Shown one piece after another: positions 16,786-25,957 of a stretch of 64,000 nucleotides of DNA (position 1 is the first letter of the stretch; the number at the start of each line of letters is the position of its first letter). Source of the DNA: Blautia hydrogenotrophica DSM 10507 (lineage in GTDB: Bacteria > Bacillota > Clostridia > Lachnospirales > Lachnospiraceae); assembly GCF_034356035.1 (NCBI RefSeq), contig NZ_CP136423.1:248001-312000 (forward strand). The letters are read 5' to 3'. Made by a program: the position numbers and the translations under genes. A model generated the notes under the pieces. That model made no database searches. It was not told the origin of the DNA and saw only the letters and a list, made by a program, of their open reading frames with translations.

Positions 16786-17045
16786 TATGATAGGAAAGAC
16801 TTTGTCACGCCGATGAGTGAAAATGTCTTCCTATCATACAAAATATCACAAGATCGTACTGCGACGAAAGAGAAGTTGTCGTTAAAGTGACCCGCCGCAG
16901 GCGGAGAATCCTGCAAACAGGATTCTTTTTTATGTTAGAGGAATTTCACCACAAAGCGGTGTTGCGTCGGCACGCAAAGTGAGCTATGCCCCTCAAAAAT
17001 TGAGGGGATGGGAGCCGGAAGTGGGCTTGCCCACTTTTTATGGGA
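16785..17045. repeat. Dispersed intergenic repeat, copy C
   Basis: Hairpin arms TATGATAGGAAAG and CTTCCTATCATA enclose TTGTCACGCCGATGAGTGAAA, as in copies A and B. After an insert with GAATCCTGC/GCAGGATTC comes the second module: GAGGAATTTCACCACAAAG, GCGGTGTTGCG, GCACGCAAAGTGAGC and CCCCTCAAAAATTGAGGGG. It fills the gap between the leader RNA and hydE. Confidence 0.65.
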
Positions 17046-17058
17046 TAGGGGGAATTTT

Positions 17059-18114
17059 ATGACAAACAGGGAGAAAATTGACTGGCTGGCCAAAGGCCAG
17101 CTGCTGTCAGAGGAGGAACTGGCAGGGCTGTTGAGAAGCAAGACGGAGGAAGACCGGCTGTACGCGGCAGGTCTGGCCAGGACCTTGACAGACAGGTATT
17201 ATGGAAGAAAGATTTATTTTCGTGGGCTGATAGAGTTCACAAATTACTGCAAGAACAATTGCTATTACTGTGGAATACGGGCTGGAAATGCGAATGTGGT
17301 GAGATACCGGATGAAGCCGGAGGAGATCTATGCCTGCTGTGACTGGGGATATCGGGCGGGCTTTCGTACCTTTGTGCTTCAGGGAGGGGAGGACCCTTAT
17401 TTCGACGATGAAAAAATCGTGGAATTGGTGAGCACAATCCGAGACAGATACCCGGACTGTGCGATTACACTGTCCATCGGTGAGAAAAGCAAGGAGAGCT
17501 ATCAGAGGTATTTTGATGCAGGTGCGAACCGCTATCTGCTGCGCCATGAGACTGCCTGTCCGGAGCATTACCGGAAGCTTCACCCACCTCAGCTAAGCTT
17601 GGAGAATCGTCTGCGGTGTCTGCGGGATTTAAAAGATATTGGCTATCAGACAGGCTGCGGGATGATGGTAGGTTCCCCCTACCAGACAGAGGAGAATTTG
17701 GCGCAGGACTTGCTGTACATCGGTGAATTTCGGCCTGAGATGGTGGGAATCGGACCGTTTATTCCTCATCATGACACTTGTTTTCGAGATTGCCAGGCGG
17801 GGACATTGGAGGATACTCTGTTTCTTTTGAGTTTAATTCGTCTGATTCATCCGAGAGTCCTGCTGCCTGCGACCACGGCGCTGGGAACGATTGTGGCTGA
17901 CGGCAGGGAACAGGGGATTTTGGCGGGGGCCAATGTGGTGATGCCGAATATCTCGCCTACGGATATGAGAAAAAATTATTTATTATATGACAATAAGATA
18001 GGGACTCAGGATGATGCCGCCGAGAGTCAGAGAAGGCTGGAGGAATCCATCGCGGCTATCGGCTATCAGGTGGTGTCAGACCGGGGAGACTATTGTTGGG
18101 AGGATAAGGTATGA
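17059..18114 (+). CDS. hydE: HydE-like radical SAM protein ([FeFe]-hydrogenase maturase family)
   Basis: A 351-residue radical SAM enzyme. CKNNCYYC (Cys64, 68, 71) binds the SAM [4Fe-4S] cluster; [19 protein letters not shown] and the end [19 protein letters not shown] are typical of HydE, which makes an intermediate of the [FeFe]-hydrogenase H-cluster. HydE, PylB and BioB share the fold, so a HydE-like enzyme with another role cannot be excluded. The start ATG 17059 follows GATAGGGGGAA. Its stop overlaps the NifH-like start (ATGA at 18111). No HydF, HydG or hydrogenase is in the window; instead it leads a nitrogenase-like operon, which is odd. Confidence 0.85.
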   Translation: MTNREKIDWLAKGQLLSEEELAGLLRSKTEEDRLYAAGLARTLTDRYYGRKIYFRGLIEFTNYCKNNCYYCGIRAGNANVVRYRMKPEEIYACCDWGYRAGFRTFVLQGGEDPYFDDEKIVELVSTIRDRYPDCAITLSIGEKSKESYQRYFDAGANRYLLRHETACPEHYRKLHPPQLSLENRLRCLRDLKDIGYQTGCGMMVGSPYQTEENLAQDLLYIGEFRPEMVGIGPFIPHHDTCFRDCQAGTLEDTLFLLSLIRLIHPRVLLPATTALGTIVADGREQGILAGANVVMPNISPTDMRKNYLLYDNKIGTQDDAAESQRRLEESIAAIGYQVVSDRGDYCWEDKV

Positions 18115-18875
18115 TTAAGATGGCAATTTATGGGAAAGGCGGGATTGGAAAGTCCACGACGGCTTCGAACCTGTCTTTGGCCTTCGCGAAAATGGGGCTG
18201 AAGGTCATGCAGATTGGCTGCGACCCCAAGGCAGATTCCACGAGTTATCTCCACGGGAATCACTCCGTGGATACGGTCTTGGATTTGATTCGAAAGAAGG
18301 GTAAGAGTGTGCCCTTGGAAGAACTGGTCACAGAAGGCGCAGGAGGAGTTCTCTGCGTGGAAGCAGGAGGACCGACTCCAGGAATGGGCTGTGCGGGGAG
18401 AGGAATCATCGCAGCTTTGGAGACTTTGGAAGAAAAGGATGCCTTTGAGATTTATGAACCGGATATCGTGCTCTATGATGTATTAGGGGATGTGGTCTGC
18501 GGAGGATTCGCGATGCCTATCCGTGAGGGTTACGCGGAAAAAGTGTTTTTGCTGACTTCAGGAGAGAACATGGCTATTCACGCCGCAGCAAATATTGCCA
18601 TGGCCGTGGAAAATTTTGAGGACAGAGGATACGCTTCGCTGGGCGGGATTATCCTAAACAGCCGTAACGTTCCCAGAGAGAGGGAAAAAGTCCAGGAGCT
18701 GGCAGAGGATATTCATTCAGAGATTGTGGGTATTCTGCCTTTCAGCGAGGAGGTACAAAAGGCAGAGGAACAACGTAAAACGGTGATGGAGGCGTTTCCA
18801 GATGGAGAGATGGCAGCTAGATATCAGGAGCTGGCTAGGCAGGTGCTGACCGCCTGCAAAAAGGAGGAAGTATGA
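18111..18875 (+). CDS. NifH-like nitrogenase iron protein homologue
   Basis: A 254-residue P-loop ATPase of the NifH/BchL/ChlL/CfbC family, an ATP-driven one-electron donor to a component-1 partner. Seen: Walker [10 protein letters not shown] at residues 8-16, switch CDPKADST, the two Cys ligands of the subunit-bridging [4Fe-4S] cluster in [12 protein letters not shown] (the Arg is the ADP-ribosylation site equivalent) and [15 protein letters not shown]. Shorter than classic NifH (about 290). It overlaps both neighbours by ATGA, so translation is coupled with the NifD-like gene. Not evidence of nitrogen fixation: nifE, nifN and nifB are absent. Confidence 0.9.
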   Translation: MIKMAIYGKGGIGKSTTASNLSLAFAKMGLKVMQIGCDPKADSTSYLHGNHSVDTVLDLIRKKGKSVPLEELVTEGAGGVLCVEAGGPTPGMGCAGRGIIAALETLEEKDAFEIYEPDIVLYDVLGDVVCGGFAMPIREGYAEKVFLLTSGENMAIHAAANIAMAVENFEDRGYASLGGIILNSRNVPREREKVQELAEDIHSEIVGILPFSEEVQKAEEQRKTVMEAFPDGEMAARYQELARQVLTACKKEEV

Positions 18876-20200
18876 GAGCACTGGGGGAATTGGACGAGAG
18901 AGGAGCTTGTGTGACTATTGAGGAGGCAAAGTTTCCGGCACCTTTCGTATCGGGACTGGAATACGCGGCGCCAGCTAGGGGCACTTGGAACATTGTTCAT
19001 ATAGGGATGCTGCTGCCGGAGAGTCATCAGATTTTCGTTTGTGCCCAGGCATGTCTAAGAGGTGTGGTGTTGACGGCTGCCGAGATGGGCGCGTCAGATA
19101 GATTCTCCACGATTTCCGTGGAAGATCACAACCTTCTGGATGGAGATATGGAGACTCTGATTATCGAGGGGACCACCGATATTTTAAACCGGATGCCTGA
19201 GAGACCTAGGGCCGTACTGATCTATACAAGCTGTGTGCACCACTTCATAGGCTGTGATTTGGACTATGTATATCGAAGACTCAGAGAGAAATTTCCAGAC
19301 GTGGATTTTACAGACTGCTATATGAATCCCATTATGAGAAAAAGCAAGATGACTCCGGACTCCAAAATGCGGATGCAGCTTTATAGCCTGATTCATGAGA
19401 GAATGACCCCGGTCAGGAAGGTGAATTTTATTGGAAACAATGAGCTCACTCAGGAGAGCAGTGAGTTCGTTCAGATGCTTCGAGGAGCAGGCTATGAAAT
19501 CGGAGATATCTGTCTGTGCAGAACTTATGAAGATTATCAGAAGTTGGGGGAGAGTCAGCTTAATATTACTTGCAATCCAGCCGCAGTGGCTGCGGCAAAA
19601 GAATTGGAAAGAAGGCTGGGAATTCCTCATCTTCATTTGCCGTTGTCTTATGATTATGAGGAGATCGACGAGAATTTGCAAAAACTGTCTCAGTACCTGA
19701 AGATGGAACTTCCGAATCTTGACATTCTGCGTCGGAAGGCGGAAGAAGAGTTGGCTGAGACTGCGAAAGAGCTGAAAGGCGTGGCAGTGGCTGTCGACTA
19801 TACGGCTACTAGCCGCCCGCTGGGACTGACAAAGCTTTTGATTTCGCATGGAATATCTGTGAAGGAGGTCTATGCGGACAATTTTATTGAACCTGAGAGA
19901 TCTGCGTTTGAATGGCTGCAAGCAAACGCGCCTGAGTTGAAATTGTATGCGACTGTCCAGGTGAAAATGGGGATGCTGCCCCACAGCAAGGCGCAGGAGC
20001 ACGGCGGAAGGCTTTTGGCGATTGGACAGAAGGCGGCTTGGTATACCGGGACGAAATTTCTGGTGAATATGGTGGAAGGTAGCGGACTACTGGGATACGA
20101 CGGAGTGATTTGTCTGGCCCGCTGGATGCGCGAGGCGGCAAAGAAGGAGGCTGATGTGGAGAAGATTATACAGGTAAAAGGATGGGGGTGTTGTGGATGA
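18872..20200 (+). CDS. NifD-like nitrogenase component 1 subunit
   Basis: A 442-residue component-1 type oxidoreductase. By hand alignment, Cys57 ([10 protein letters not shown]) and Cys121 ([12 protein letters not shown]) match the second and third P-cluster cysteines of NifD (Azotobacter 88 and 154), while the first (62) is replaced in GLEYAAP. Cys234 (LNITCNPAA, 15 residues before GIP) matches the FeMo-cofactor ligand Cys275. The cofactor His442 has no counterpart in [17 protein letters not shown] near the C-terminus marks it as D-type. The protein ends in GWGCCG. It probably holds a [4Fe-4S] cluster with the K-like partner and reduces a substrate that is not N2. Function unknown. Confidence 0.85.
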   Translation: MRALGELDERGACVTIEEAKFPAPFVSGLEYAAPARGTWNIVHIGMLLPESHQIFVCAQACLRGVVLTAAEMGASDRFSTISVEDHNLLDGDMETLIIEGTTDILNRMPERPRAVLIYTSCVHHFIGCDLDYVYRRLREKFPDVDFTDCYMNPIMRKSKMTPDSKMRMQLYSLIHERMTPVRKVNFIGNNELTQESSEFVQMLRGAGYEIGDICLCRTYEDYQKLGESQLNITCNPAAVAAAKELERRLGIPHLHLPLSYDYEEIDENLQKLSQYLKMELPNLDILRRKAEEELAETAKELKGVAVAVDYTATSRPLGLTKLLISHGISVKEVYADNFIEPERSAFEWLQANAPELKLYATVQVKMGMLPHSKAQEHGGRLLAIGQKAAWYTGTKFLVNMVEGSGLLGYDGVICLARWMREAAKKEADVEKIIQVKGWGCCG

Positions 20201-21378
20201 ACCAGGTGAATCGAATATTATCCACTTATACGGCGGATGTGTCAGGAGTGTGTTCGGCTCTCTATGAGATGGGCGGTATGACGGTTATGCATGACGCATC
20301 TGGGTGTAATTCCACCTACAACACTCACGACGAACCACGCTGGTACCACATGCCGAGTATGGTGTATATCACCGGACTCTCGGAGATGGAGGCTGTGTTG
20401 GGGGATGAAGAGAAGACAGTCAGGGATGTCGTGGACGCAGCCAGACAGCTCAGTCCCCGTTTTGTAGCGCTGGCGGGAACTTTGATCCCTACGATGATGG
20501 GGACAGACTTTCCAGGACTGGCTAGGATGATCGAGAGACGGAGTGGGATTCCCTCTTTTGGTTTTTCCACTACGGGGATGAGTTCTTATGTAAAAGGAGT
20601 GTCGACGGCTCTCGCGGGAATCGCGAAACGTTTCTGTCCGGATGAGGTGGAGAAGTTGCCGCGAGGAGAGCACCCCAGTGTAAATCTGTTGGGCGTCACA
20701 CCGCTGGATTTCTCTGTGACCGGCACGGTGGAGGCTATGAGAGAGCTGCTGGAGGAGGCAGGCTGTCCGGTGGTGAGCTGCTGGGCAATGGGAAGCTCCT
20801 GGGAAGAACTGATGGAGGCAGGAAGAGCCCAAGTGAATTTAGTGGTGTCTTCGGCGGGAATGGCTTTGGCGAAAGTGCTGAAAGAAAAGTATGGAATCCC
20901 TTATGTGGTGGGGCTTCCCACCGGAGAAGGGATGACAAAAGAGGTGCTGGCGGCTTTGGATATCGCGGCAGAGACCGGAAAAGACCAAAGGCCAGCCGGC
21001 GGGAGGAGAATTTCTGAGGAGAAATGGGAGAGTAAGCCTGTCCTGGTGATAGGAGAGGCTGTCTGGGCGGCATCCATGTGCCGCGGCTTGGAGCTGGACT
21101 TTGGGCTGCCGGCGAGAGCACTGTGTCCTTTGGAGCTGGATGCCGGTGTACTAGACCGGTCAGACGGCCGTTGTACCGGTGAGGTGGAGATTTCTAGGGA
21201 GATGAAACAGGCTTCTTTGGTGATTGCAGATCCTCTATACAAAGGAGTGCAGCCAAAAGACGTACCTTTTTTGGGATTTCCTCATGAGGGTTATTCAGGA
21301 AGAATCTGGAGAAGAGAGATTCCTGTGTTTGTGGGAACTTCGTGGAATGAATGGATGAGAAAAGGAGTAGAAAGATGA
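20197..21378 (+). CDS. NifK-like nitrogenase component 1 subunit
   Basis: A 393-residue partner of the NifD-like protein. Cys19 (SGVCSALYEMG) and Cys37 (HDASGCNSTYN) fit NifK Cys70 and Cys95; the third P-cluster Cys (153, in TTCMAEVIGDD) is replaced in GTLIPTMMGTD. With two cysteines per subunit, the pair could hold one [4Fe-4S] cluster rather than a P-cluster. The start 20197 is chosen for its ATGA overlap with the upstream stop. Its own stop overlaps the start of the binding-protein gene at 21375. Assignment to K rather than D rests on the N-terminal Cys pattern and gene order. Confidence 0.8.
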   Translation: MNQVNRILSTYTADVSGVCSALYEMGGMTVMHDASGCNSTYNTHDEPRWYHMPSMVYITGLSEMEAVLGDEEKTVRDVVDAARQLSPRFVALAGTLIPTMMGTDFPGLARMIERRSGIPSFGFSTTGMSSYVKGVSTALAGIAKRFCPDEVEKLPRGEHPSVNLLGVTPLDFSVTGTVEAMRELLEEAGCPVVSCWAMGSSWEELMEAGRAQVNLVVSSAGMALAKVLKEKYGIPYVVGLPTGEGMTKEVLAALDIAAETGKDQRPAGGRRISEEKWESKPVLVIGEAVWAASMCRGLELDFGLPARALCPLELDAGVLDRSDGRCTGEVEISREMKQASLVIADPLYKGVQPKDVPFLGFPHEGYSGRIWRREIPVFVGTSWNEWMRKGVER

Positions 21379-22550
21379 AGAAGAAGCTAATGGCGATGAT
21401 GATGTGTCTGACGTTGACCGTGGGGACTTTCGCTGGCTGCGCCGGCGGTGAGACAAAAGAGGCAGAGGACTCTAAGACAGAGGAGATGTCGGATAAAGAT
21501 TCGGAGCAGGAAGTGAGCAAGGATACAATTACAATCACAGACCATGCGGACCGGGAGGTGGAAGTGCCAGCCGAGATCAACCGAATCGTAGTGGCTGACA
21601 TTTACCCCATGGCCTCCGTGCTGACTGTATTTTTGGGGTCTGCAAAGAAGCTGGTGGGAATCGACCCCGTGTGTATGAGCGCCGCCGAGTCTGGACTGCT
21701 AGGAGAGCTGTTTCCAGAGATTCTGGATGCAGATACTAGCTTTATGAATGGGGCAGATCTGAATGTGGAGTCGCTGCTGGCTTTAGAGCCGGATGTAGTT
21801 TTTTGTAGCGCTGGAAACAGTGAGCTGATCTCCACGCTGGAAAACGCACAGATTCCGGCTGTGGGCATCTCTCCTAGCAAGTGGGACTATGATATTTTGG
21901 AGACTTACGATCAGTGGACGGCTCTTTTGAGTCAGATGTTCCCTGAGAACAGTAATAAGAGTGAGGAGATCTCAGCTTACAGCAAAGAAGTGTATGAGCA
22001 GGTGCAGGAAATGGTAAAAGATATTCCACAGGAAGAGAAAAAGAAGGTTTTATTCCTGTTCCAGTATGATGACCAGCAGATGGTCACTTCCGGAAAGCAT
22101 TTTTTCGGCCAGTTCTGGTGTGATGCTGTGGGAGCTTTGAATGCGGCAGAAGAGATAGAGGTGGACAATTCCAATGCGGTTATTAATATGGAGCAGGTAT
22201 ACCAGTGGAATCCGGATGTGATTATTATCACGAATTTTACGCCGACTCAGCCGGAAGACCTGTATCATAACGCCGTGGGAGGTGACGATTGGAGCACAGT
22301 GAAAGCGGTACAGGATAAACAGGTCTATAAGATGCCTCTGGGAACCTACCGCAGCTATACGCCTAGTGCGGACACTCCTGTGACGCTGTACTGGATGGCT
22401 AAGACAGTATATCCAGATCTCTTTCCAGATTTGGATATCACGAAGGAAGTAAAAGATTACTATCAGGATTTGTACCAGGTGAGTCTGACAGACGACCAGA
22501 TTGAAAGAATGTACAATCCTTCCTCGGCAGCAGCCGAAAATTTTGACTGA
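21375..22550 (+). CDS. ABC importer substrate-binding lipoprotein (FecB/BtuF type)
   Basis: A 391-residue secreted lipoprotein: signal peptide, lipobox FAGC (Cys about 22), acidic linker, then a helical-backbone periplasmic-binding domain (ITITDHADREVEVPAEINRIVVAD, LLALEPDVVF, WNPDVIII). Proteins of this class bind Fe-siderophores, haem, cobalamin or other metal chelates. ATGA overlap with the NifK-like stop ties the importer to the nitrogenase-like genes. The ligand may be the metal source or the substrate of the reductase. Many Met and Tyr residues line the second half, but no ligand can be deduced. Confidence 0.88.
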   Translation: MKKKLMAMMMCLTLTVGTFAGCAGGETKEAEDSKTEEMSDKDSEQEVSKDTITITDHADREVEVPAEINRIVVADIYPMASVLTVFLGSAKKLVGIDPVCMSAAESGLLGELFPEILDADTSFMNGADLNVESLLALEPDVVFCSAGNSELISTLENAQIPAVGISPSKWDYDILETYDQWTALLSQMFPENSNKSEEISAYSKEVYEQVQEMVKDIPQEEKKKVLFLFQYDDQQMVTSGKHFFGQFWCDAVGALNAAEEIEVDNSNAVINMEQVYQWNPDVIIITNFTPTQPEDLYHNAVGGDDWSTVKAVQDKQVYKMPLGTYRSYTPSADTPVTLYWMAKTVYPDLFPDLDITKEVKDYYQDLYQVSLTDDQIERMYNPSSAAAENFD

Positions 22551-22568
22551 CGGTTTGGAGAACGTAAG

Positions 22569-23588
22569 ATGGAACATTCCAGAAAGTGGTTTGTCGGATG
22601 GGCGATAGGGATTGTAACGGCGATTGTGCTGTTTTCCCTGGCTGCTCTGACGATGGGAAGATATGAAATTACGTTGGGGCAGATCTGGTCGGTGTTCTTT
22701 CCGAAGGCCGGGCAGGAAGTGTCCGGCACTGTGGAAAATGTGGTGTTGAATGTGCGCTTACCCAGAATTGGCCTGGCTCTGCTGGCAGGAGCGGGCCTTA
22801 GCAGCGCAGGAGGAGCGTTTCAGGCGCTGTTTGCGAATCCACTGGCGACTCCGGACACGCTGGGAGTAGCGACAGGAGCATCCTTTGGCGCGGTGCTGGC
22901 TATTTTGTTTGGCTGGCCTTCCATGGCGATTCAGACCAGCGCGTTGGCTGCAGGGCTTTTGGCTGTCGCCCTGGTCTATATGGTTAGCAGGCCCAAAAAA
23001 GGCGGCGGACGGGCGTCCGTGGTGATGATTGTTTTAGCAGGAATGGTTGTGGGTTCTTTATTTTCAGCTCTGGTATCGCTGGTAAAGTACGCGGCAGACC
23101 CGCAGGATGTGCTACCTACGATCACTTTCTGGCTGATGGGAAGTTTATCCAGTACGACAAAGGAGACTTTGGTGCTGGGAGCTCCGTTTATCTTGGCGGG
23201 CATGGCGTTGCTGTTTTTATTCCGCTGGAAGCTAAACGCGATGACGCTGTCCGAGGAAGAGGCGATTTCCCTGGGAATATCCGTGAAAAAAATTCGTGCG
23301 GTGGTGGTGCTGGCGGCTGCGATGATTACTGCTTCCGTTGTGTCCATGTGCGGATTGATTGGCTGGGTAGGGCTTTTGATTCCTCACATCTGCCGGATGC
23401 TGTTTGGAAGCAATAATCAGAGGGTGATTCCGGCCAGTATGGGGCTAGGAGCTATTTTCATGCTAGTGATTGACACGGCGGCTCGCTGTATGTTGTCGGC
23501 AGAGATACCAGTTTCGATTCTCACTGCGATTATTGGCGCGCCATTTTTTATCATTCTTCTGAGAAGAACAGGAGGGATTGCTCAATGA
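22569..23588 (+). CDS. ABC importer permease (FecCD/BtuC type)
   Basis: A 339-residue permease with about ten membrane helices. RLPRIGLALLAGAGLSSAGG near residue 60 and GLIGWVGLLIPHICRMLFG with the coupling region near residue 260 are FecCD/BtuC signatures. It starts 18 bases after the binding protein and overlaps the ATPase gene by ATGA (23585). It should form a homodimer. Confidence 0.93.
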   Translation: MEHSRKWFVGWAIGIVTAIVLFSLAALTMGRYEITLGQIWSVFFPKAGQEVSGTVENVVLNVRLPRIGLALLAGAGLSSAGGAFQALFANPLATPDTLGVATGASFGAVLAILFGWPSMAIQTSALAAGLLAVALVYMVSRPKKGGGRASVVMIVLAGMVVGSLFSALVSLVKYAADPQDVLPTITFWLMGSLSSTTKETLVLGAPFILAGMALLFLFRWKLNAMTLSEEEAISLGISVKKIRAVVVLAAAMITASVVSMCGLIGWVGLLIPHICRMLFGSNNQRVIPASMGLGAIFMLVIDTAARCMLSAEIPVSILTAIIGAPFFIILLRRTGGIAQ

Positions 23589-24382
23589 AATTTGAAGTGA
23601 GGGATGGCTGCTTTTGCTATGAAAAGGGAAGAGAAATTCTTCGGAATATATCTTTCGTGTTTGAGGAAGCAGGGATTTTGTCTGTGCTGGGCGCGAATGG
23701 AGCCGGAAAGACTACGTTGATGAAATGCATGCTGGGACTACTGCCTTGGACTAGCGGAGGGTCCTATCTGGATGGGAAGGACATCCGGGATATTCGGCAG
23801 AAGGAATTTTGGAGACGGGTAGGTTATGTGCCTCAGGCGAAATATCCTTCCTTTGTCTATACGGTCGGGGAACTAGTGGTCATGGGGCGCAGTGCGCATT
23901 TGGGGCCGTTTGCCCAGCCGGGGGCGAAAGACTGGGAAAGAGTGGATGAGAGTTTGGAGACAGTGGGAATCGCTCATCTAAAGAACAAATTGTGCAATCA
24001 GATCAGCGGAGGAGAGTATCAGTTAGCATTGATAGCCAGGGCGTTGGTCACGGAGCCCTCTTTGCTGATTCTGGATGAGCCGGAGTCGAATCTGGATTTC
24101 AAAAATCAGATGATTGTGCTGGAAGTGTTAAAGAGGCTGTGCGGTGAAAAAAAACTGTCCGCAATTATCAATACCCATTTTCCAGAACATGCGGTGGAAA
24201 TTTCCAGCCGGGCCCTGCTGTTGATGAAAGATGGTAGGTCTGTATATGGAAAGGCCGGGGAGATACTCGGAGAACAGTATTTGGAGGAGGTCTTTCAGGT
24301 TCCGGTGAGAGTGAGGACGATTTCACTGCCGGAGAGAGACTATACCTGTGTGATGGCGCTGCCGCCTGGCAGTGGAAGTTAA
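23585..24382 (+). CDS. ABC importer ATPase (FecE/BtuD type)
   Basis: A 265-residue nucleotide-binding subunit. Walker A GANGAGKTT (about residues 38-46), Q-loop VGYVPQA, signature ISGGEYQLALIARAL, Walker B LLILDEPESNLD, H-loop NTHFPEHA. It energises uptake through the permease at 22569-23588. The C-terminus has a short extension (VRVRTISLPERDYTCVM) seen in some members. Confidence 0.93.
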   Translation: MKFEVRDGCFCYEKGREILRNISFVFEEAGILSVLGANGAGKTTLMKCMLGLLPWTSGGSYLDGKDIRDIRQKEFWRRVGYVPQAKYPSFVYTVGELVVMGRSAHLGPFAQPGAKDWERVDESLETVGIAHLKNKLCNQISGGEYQLALIARALVTEPSLLILDEPESNLDFKNQMIVLEVLKRLCGEKKLSAIINTHFPEHAVEISSRALLLMKDGRSVYGKAGEILGEQYLEEVFQVPVRVRTISLPERDYTCVMALPPGSGS

Positions 24383-24403
24383 GAATATAAGAGGGAAAAT
24401 TGT

Positions 24404-24670
24404 ATGGAAACGAGAATTGCATTGATAGGAATTATCGTGGAGGATGGACAGGCAGCGGAGAAGATCAATCGGATTCTGCACGATTATAGCCGCTGCATTA
24501 TTGGACGGATGGGACTTCCCTACCGGGAGCGGGAAATCTCAATTATCAGTATTGTGATGGATGCGCCCAACGAGACGATCAGTGCGCTGTCCGGCAAACT
24601 TGGCATGATTCCAGGAGTCAGCACAAAGACTCTGTACTCAAAATTGCCAAAGGATGAATCTAGAAAATAG
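24404..24670 (+). CDS. TM1266-type iron-only hydrogenase system putative regulator
   Basis: An 88-residue small ACT/ferredoxin-like fold protein. The pattern RIALIGIIVEDGQAAEKIN, YSRCIIGRMGLPYRE, ISIISIVMDAPNETISALSGKLG and IPGVSTKTLYSK matches the family named for TM1266, usually found beside hydE/hydF/hydG. It is the last gene of this operon and, together with HydE, gives it a hydrogenase-maturation flavour although no hydrogenase gene is here. Function of the family is unproven; regulation by a small ligand is inferred from the fold. Confidence 0.8.
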   Translation: METRIALIGIIVEDGQAAEKINRILHDYSRCIIGRMGLPYREREISIISIVMDAPNETISALSGKLGMIPGVSTKTLYSKLPKDESRK

Positions 24671-24690
24671 AAAGAGAGATAGTATAAGAG

Positions 24691-24730
24691 GCCGCATATC
24701 TGCAAACTATGAAGATATGCGGCTTTGTTG
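24691..24730 (+). terminator. Terminator of the nitrogenase-like operon
   Basis: Stem GCCGCATATCT (24691-24701) with AGATATGCGGC (24713-24723), 11 perfect pairs, then TTTGTTGT. Confidence 0.8.
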
Positions 24731-24734
24731 TGTG

Positions 24735-24790
24735 CTGTCCGCGGTATTGCAGCGATGCGCAAAGTGCTGTGCTTCTGAACAAGAGGTGTA
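24735..24790. repeat. Fragment of the dispersed intergenic repeat, copy F
   Basis: GCGGTATTGCAGCGATGCGCAAAGTG and CTTCTGAACAAGAGG resemble the second module of copy A (GCGGTGTTGCAGCAGCGCGCAAAGCG). Only this part is present. The remainder of the gap, about 24796-25020, is AT-rich with no gene or clear signal. Confidence 0.4.
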
Positions 24791-25025
24791 CGATACTTAG
24801 GACTCAAACAAGAACGAAAATTGTACTTTTCTGTACTTTGTATACCTTGTATATTTGAAGGAATGGAAAATTTGCATATTTCACAAAAAAAGCGGAGTAA
24901 ACAACAAAAATAAGGAAAGAGTTGATAAAAGTTTACTATAATAATTCTGGGGATTTTCGATGTGTTTTATGCAAATTGGCGAACTTTGACGAGGGAAATT
25001 GTTAAAAGATAGTTTATTTTTTCTA

Positions 25026-25053
25026 TTGATTTTTCAAGGGGTGGGAGTAAAAT
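25026..25053 (+). promoter_or_regulatory. Probable promoter of the ATP synthase operon
   Basis: TTGATT (25026-25031), 16-bp spacer, TAAAAT (25048-25053). A leader of about 100 bases follows, with the dyads GGCC...GGCC-like and GGGCTTAAAGCC, before the first ATP synthase gene. Confidence 0.5.
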
Positions 25054-25274
25054 ATAAGAATCTTGGAGTAGGCCGTTTAGAGGGCTCGGCCTGACCGGGA
25101 TAAGGACATTTTTAGAGGGCTTAAAGCCTGGAGACTATAAGCAAAAGGGAGGGACATGAGACGGGAAATATATCAGAGCGTTTAATAGAAGAGCTGAATT
25201 GCAAAACTGCGTTTGAGATTCCAGTATTTGGGGGAATACCGGTTTCAGAGTCGGTTGTTGTTACTTGGATTATC

Positions 25275-25847
25275 ATGGCAGTTATGACCATTTTGGCGAT
25301 TCTTCTGGTTCGGAATCTGAGGGTGGAAAATGTCAGCAAAAAGCAGCTTTTGTTGGAAGCAGCCATCAGTTTTTTCCAGAAGTTTTTTATGGGTGTTCTG
25401 GGAGAACGGGGCAAACGGTATGTTCCCTATATGATTACGATTACCCTATTTATAGGGTTCGCGAATATAGTCGGGATATTTGGCTTTGTTCCACCTACAA
25501 AGGATTTGAATGTGACGGCAGGACTGGCGATTATGAGTATTTTGCTGGTCGAGTATGCCGGTATACATCAAAGCGGCGTAAAGGGGTGGCTGAAAAGTTT
25601 TGCGAAACCCACGCCGGTGATGCTTCCCATTAATATAATGGAGATAGCAATTCGTCCGACTTCGCTGTGTATGCGACTATTCGGAAATATTTTAGGCGGA
25701 TTTATCATCATGAAATTAGTAGAATTTGTGGTACCGGCAGTGATACCAGCATTTTTGAGCTTGTATTTTGATTTCTTTGATGGATTTATTCAGGCCTATG
25801 TATTTGTATTCTTGACCTCATTGTTTATCAGTGAAGCTATAGAATAG
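25275..25847 (+). CDS. atpB: F1Fo ATP synthase subunit a, start disturbed
   Basis: Subunit a of the Fo rotor-stator channel. ANIMEIAIRPTSLCMRLFGN holds the essential stator Arg, and the last helices (FFDGFIQAYVFVFLTSLFISEA) are typical. From ATG 25275 the protein has 190 residues, short of the usual 220-230. In the same frame upstream the sequence reads GNISERLIEELNCKT and FEIPVFGGIPVSES, a convincing native N-terminus, but there is no in-frame ATG, GTG or TTG. An ATG with a strong RBS (AGGGAGG) at 25156 is one base out of frame. A single missing G after it would give METGNISERL. Either a real or sequencing one-base deletion, or an unusual start codon (CTG 25194). Operon first gene; no atpI seen. 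Confidence 0.85.
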   Translation: MAVMTILAILLVRNLRVENVSKKQLLLEAAISFFQKFFMGVLGERGKRYVPYMITITLFIGFANIVGIFGFVPPTKDLNVTAGLAIMSILLVEYAGIHQSGVKGWLKSFAKPTPVMLPINIMEIAIRPTSLCMRLFGNILGGFIIMKLVEFVVPAVIPAFLSLYFDFFDGFIQAYVFVFLTSLFISEAIE

Positions 25848-25957
25848 AATACGGCTGTTGTTGAGAAGACAGCTGCAATTTAGAGAACGCAGGCGGTCCT
25901 GTCTGGTCTGCCGGCAAATCAGGCAAAAGATATTATTATTTTAGGAGGAAAAAAGTT

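Noticed and set aside
17059..21378. A nitrogen-fixation (nif) operon
   Set aside because: No nifB, nifE or nifN, and the D/K-like proteins lack one P-cluster Cys each and the cofactor His, so N2 fixation is not supported.
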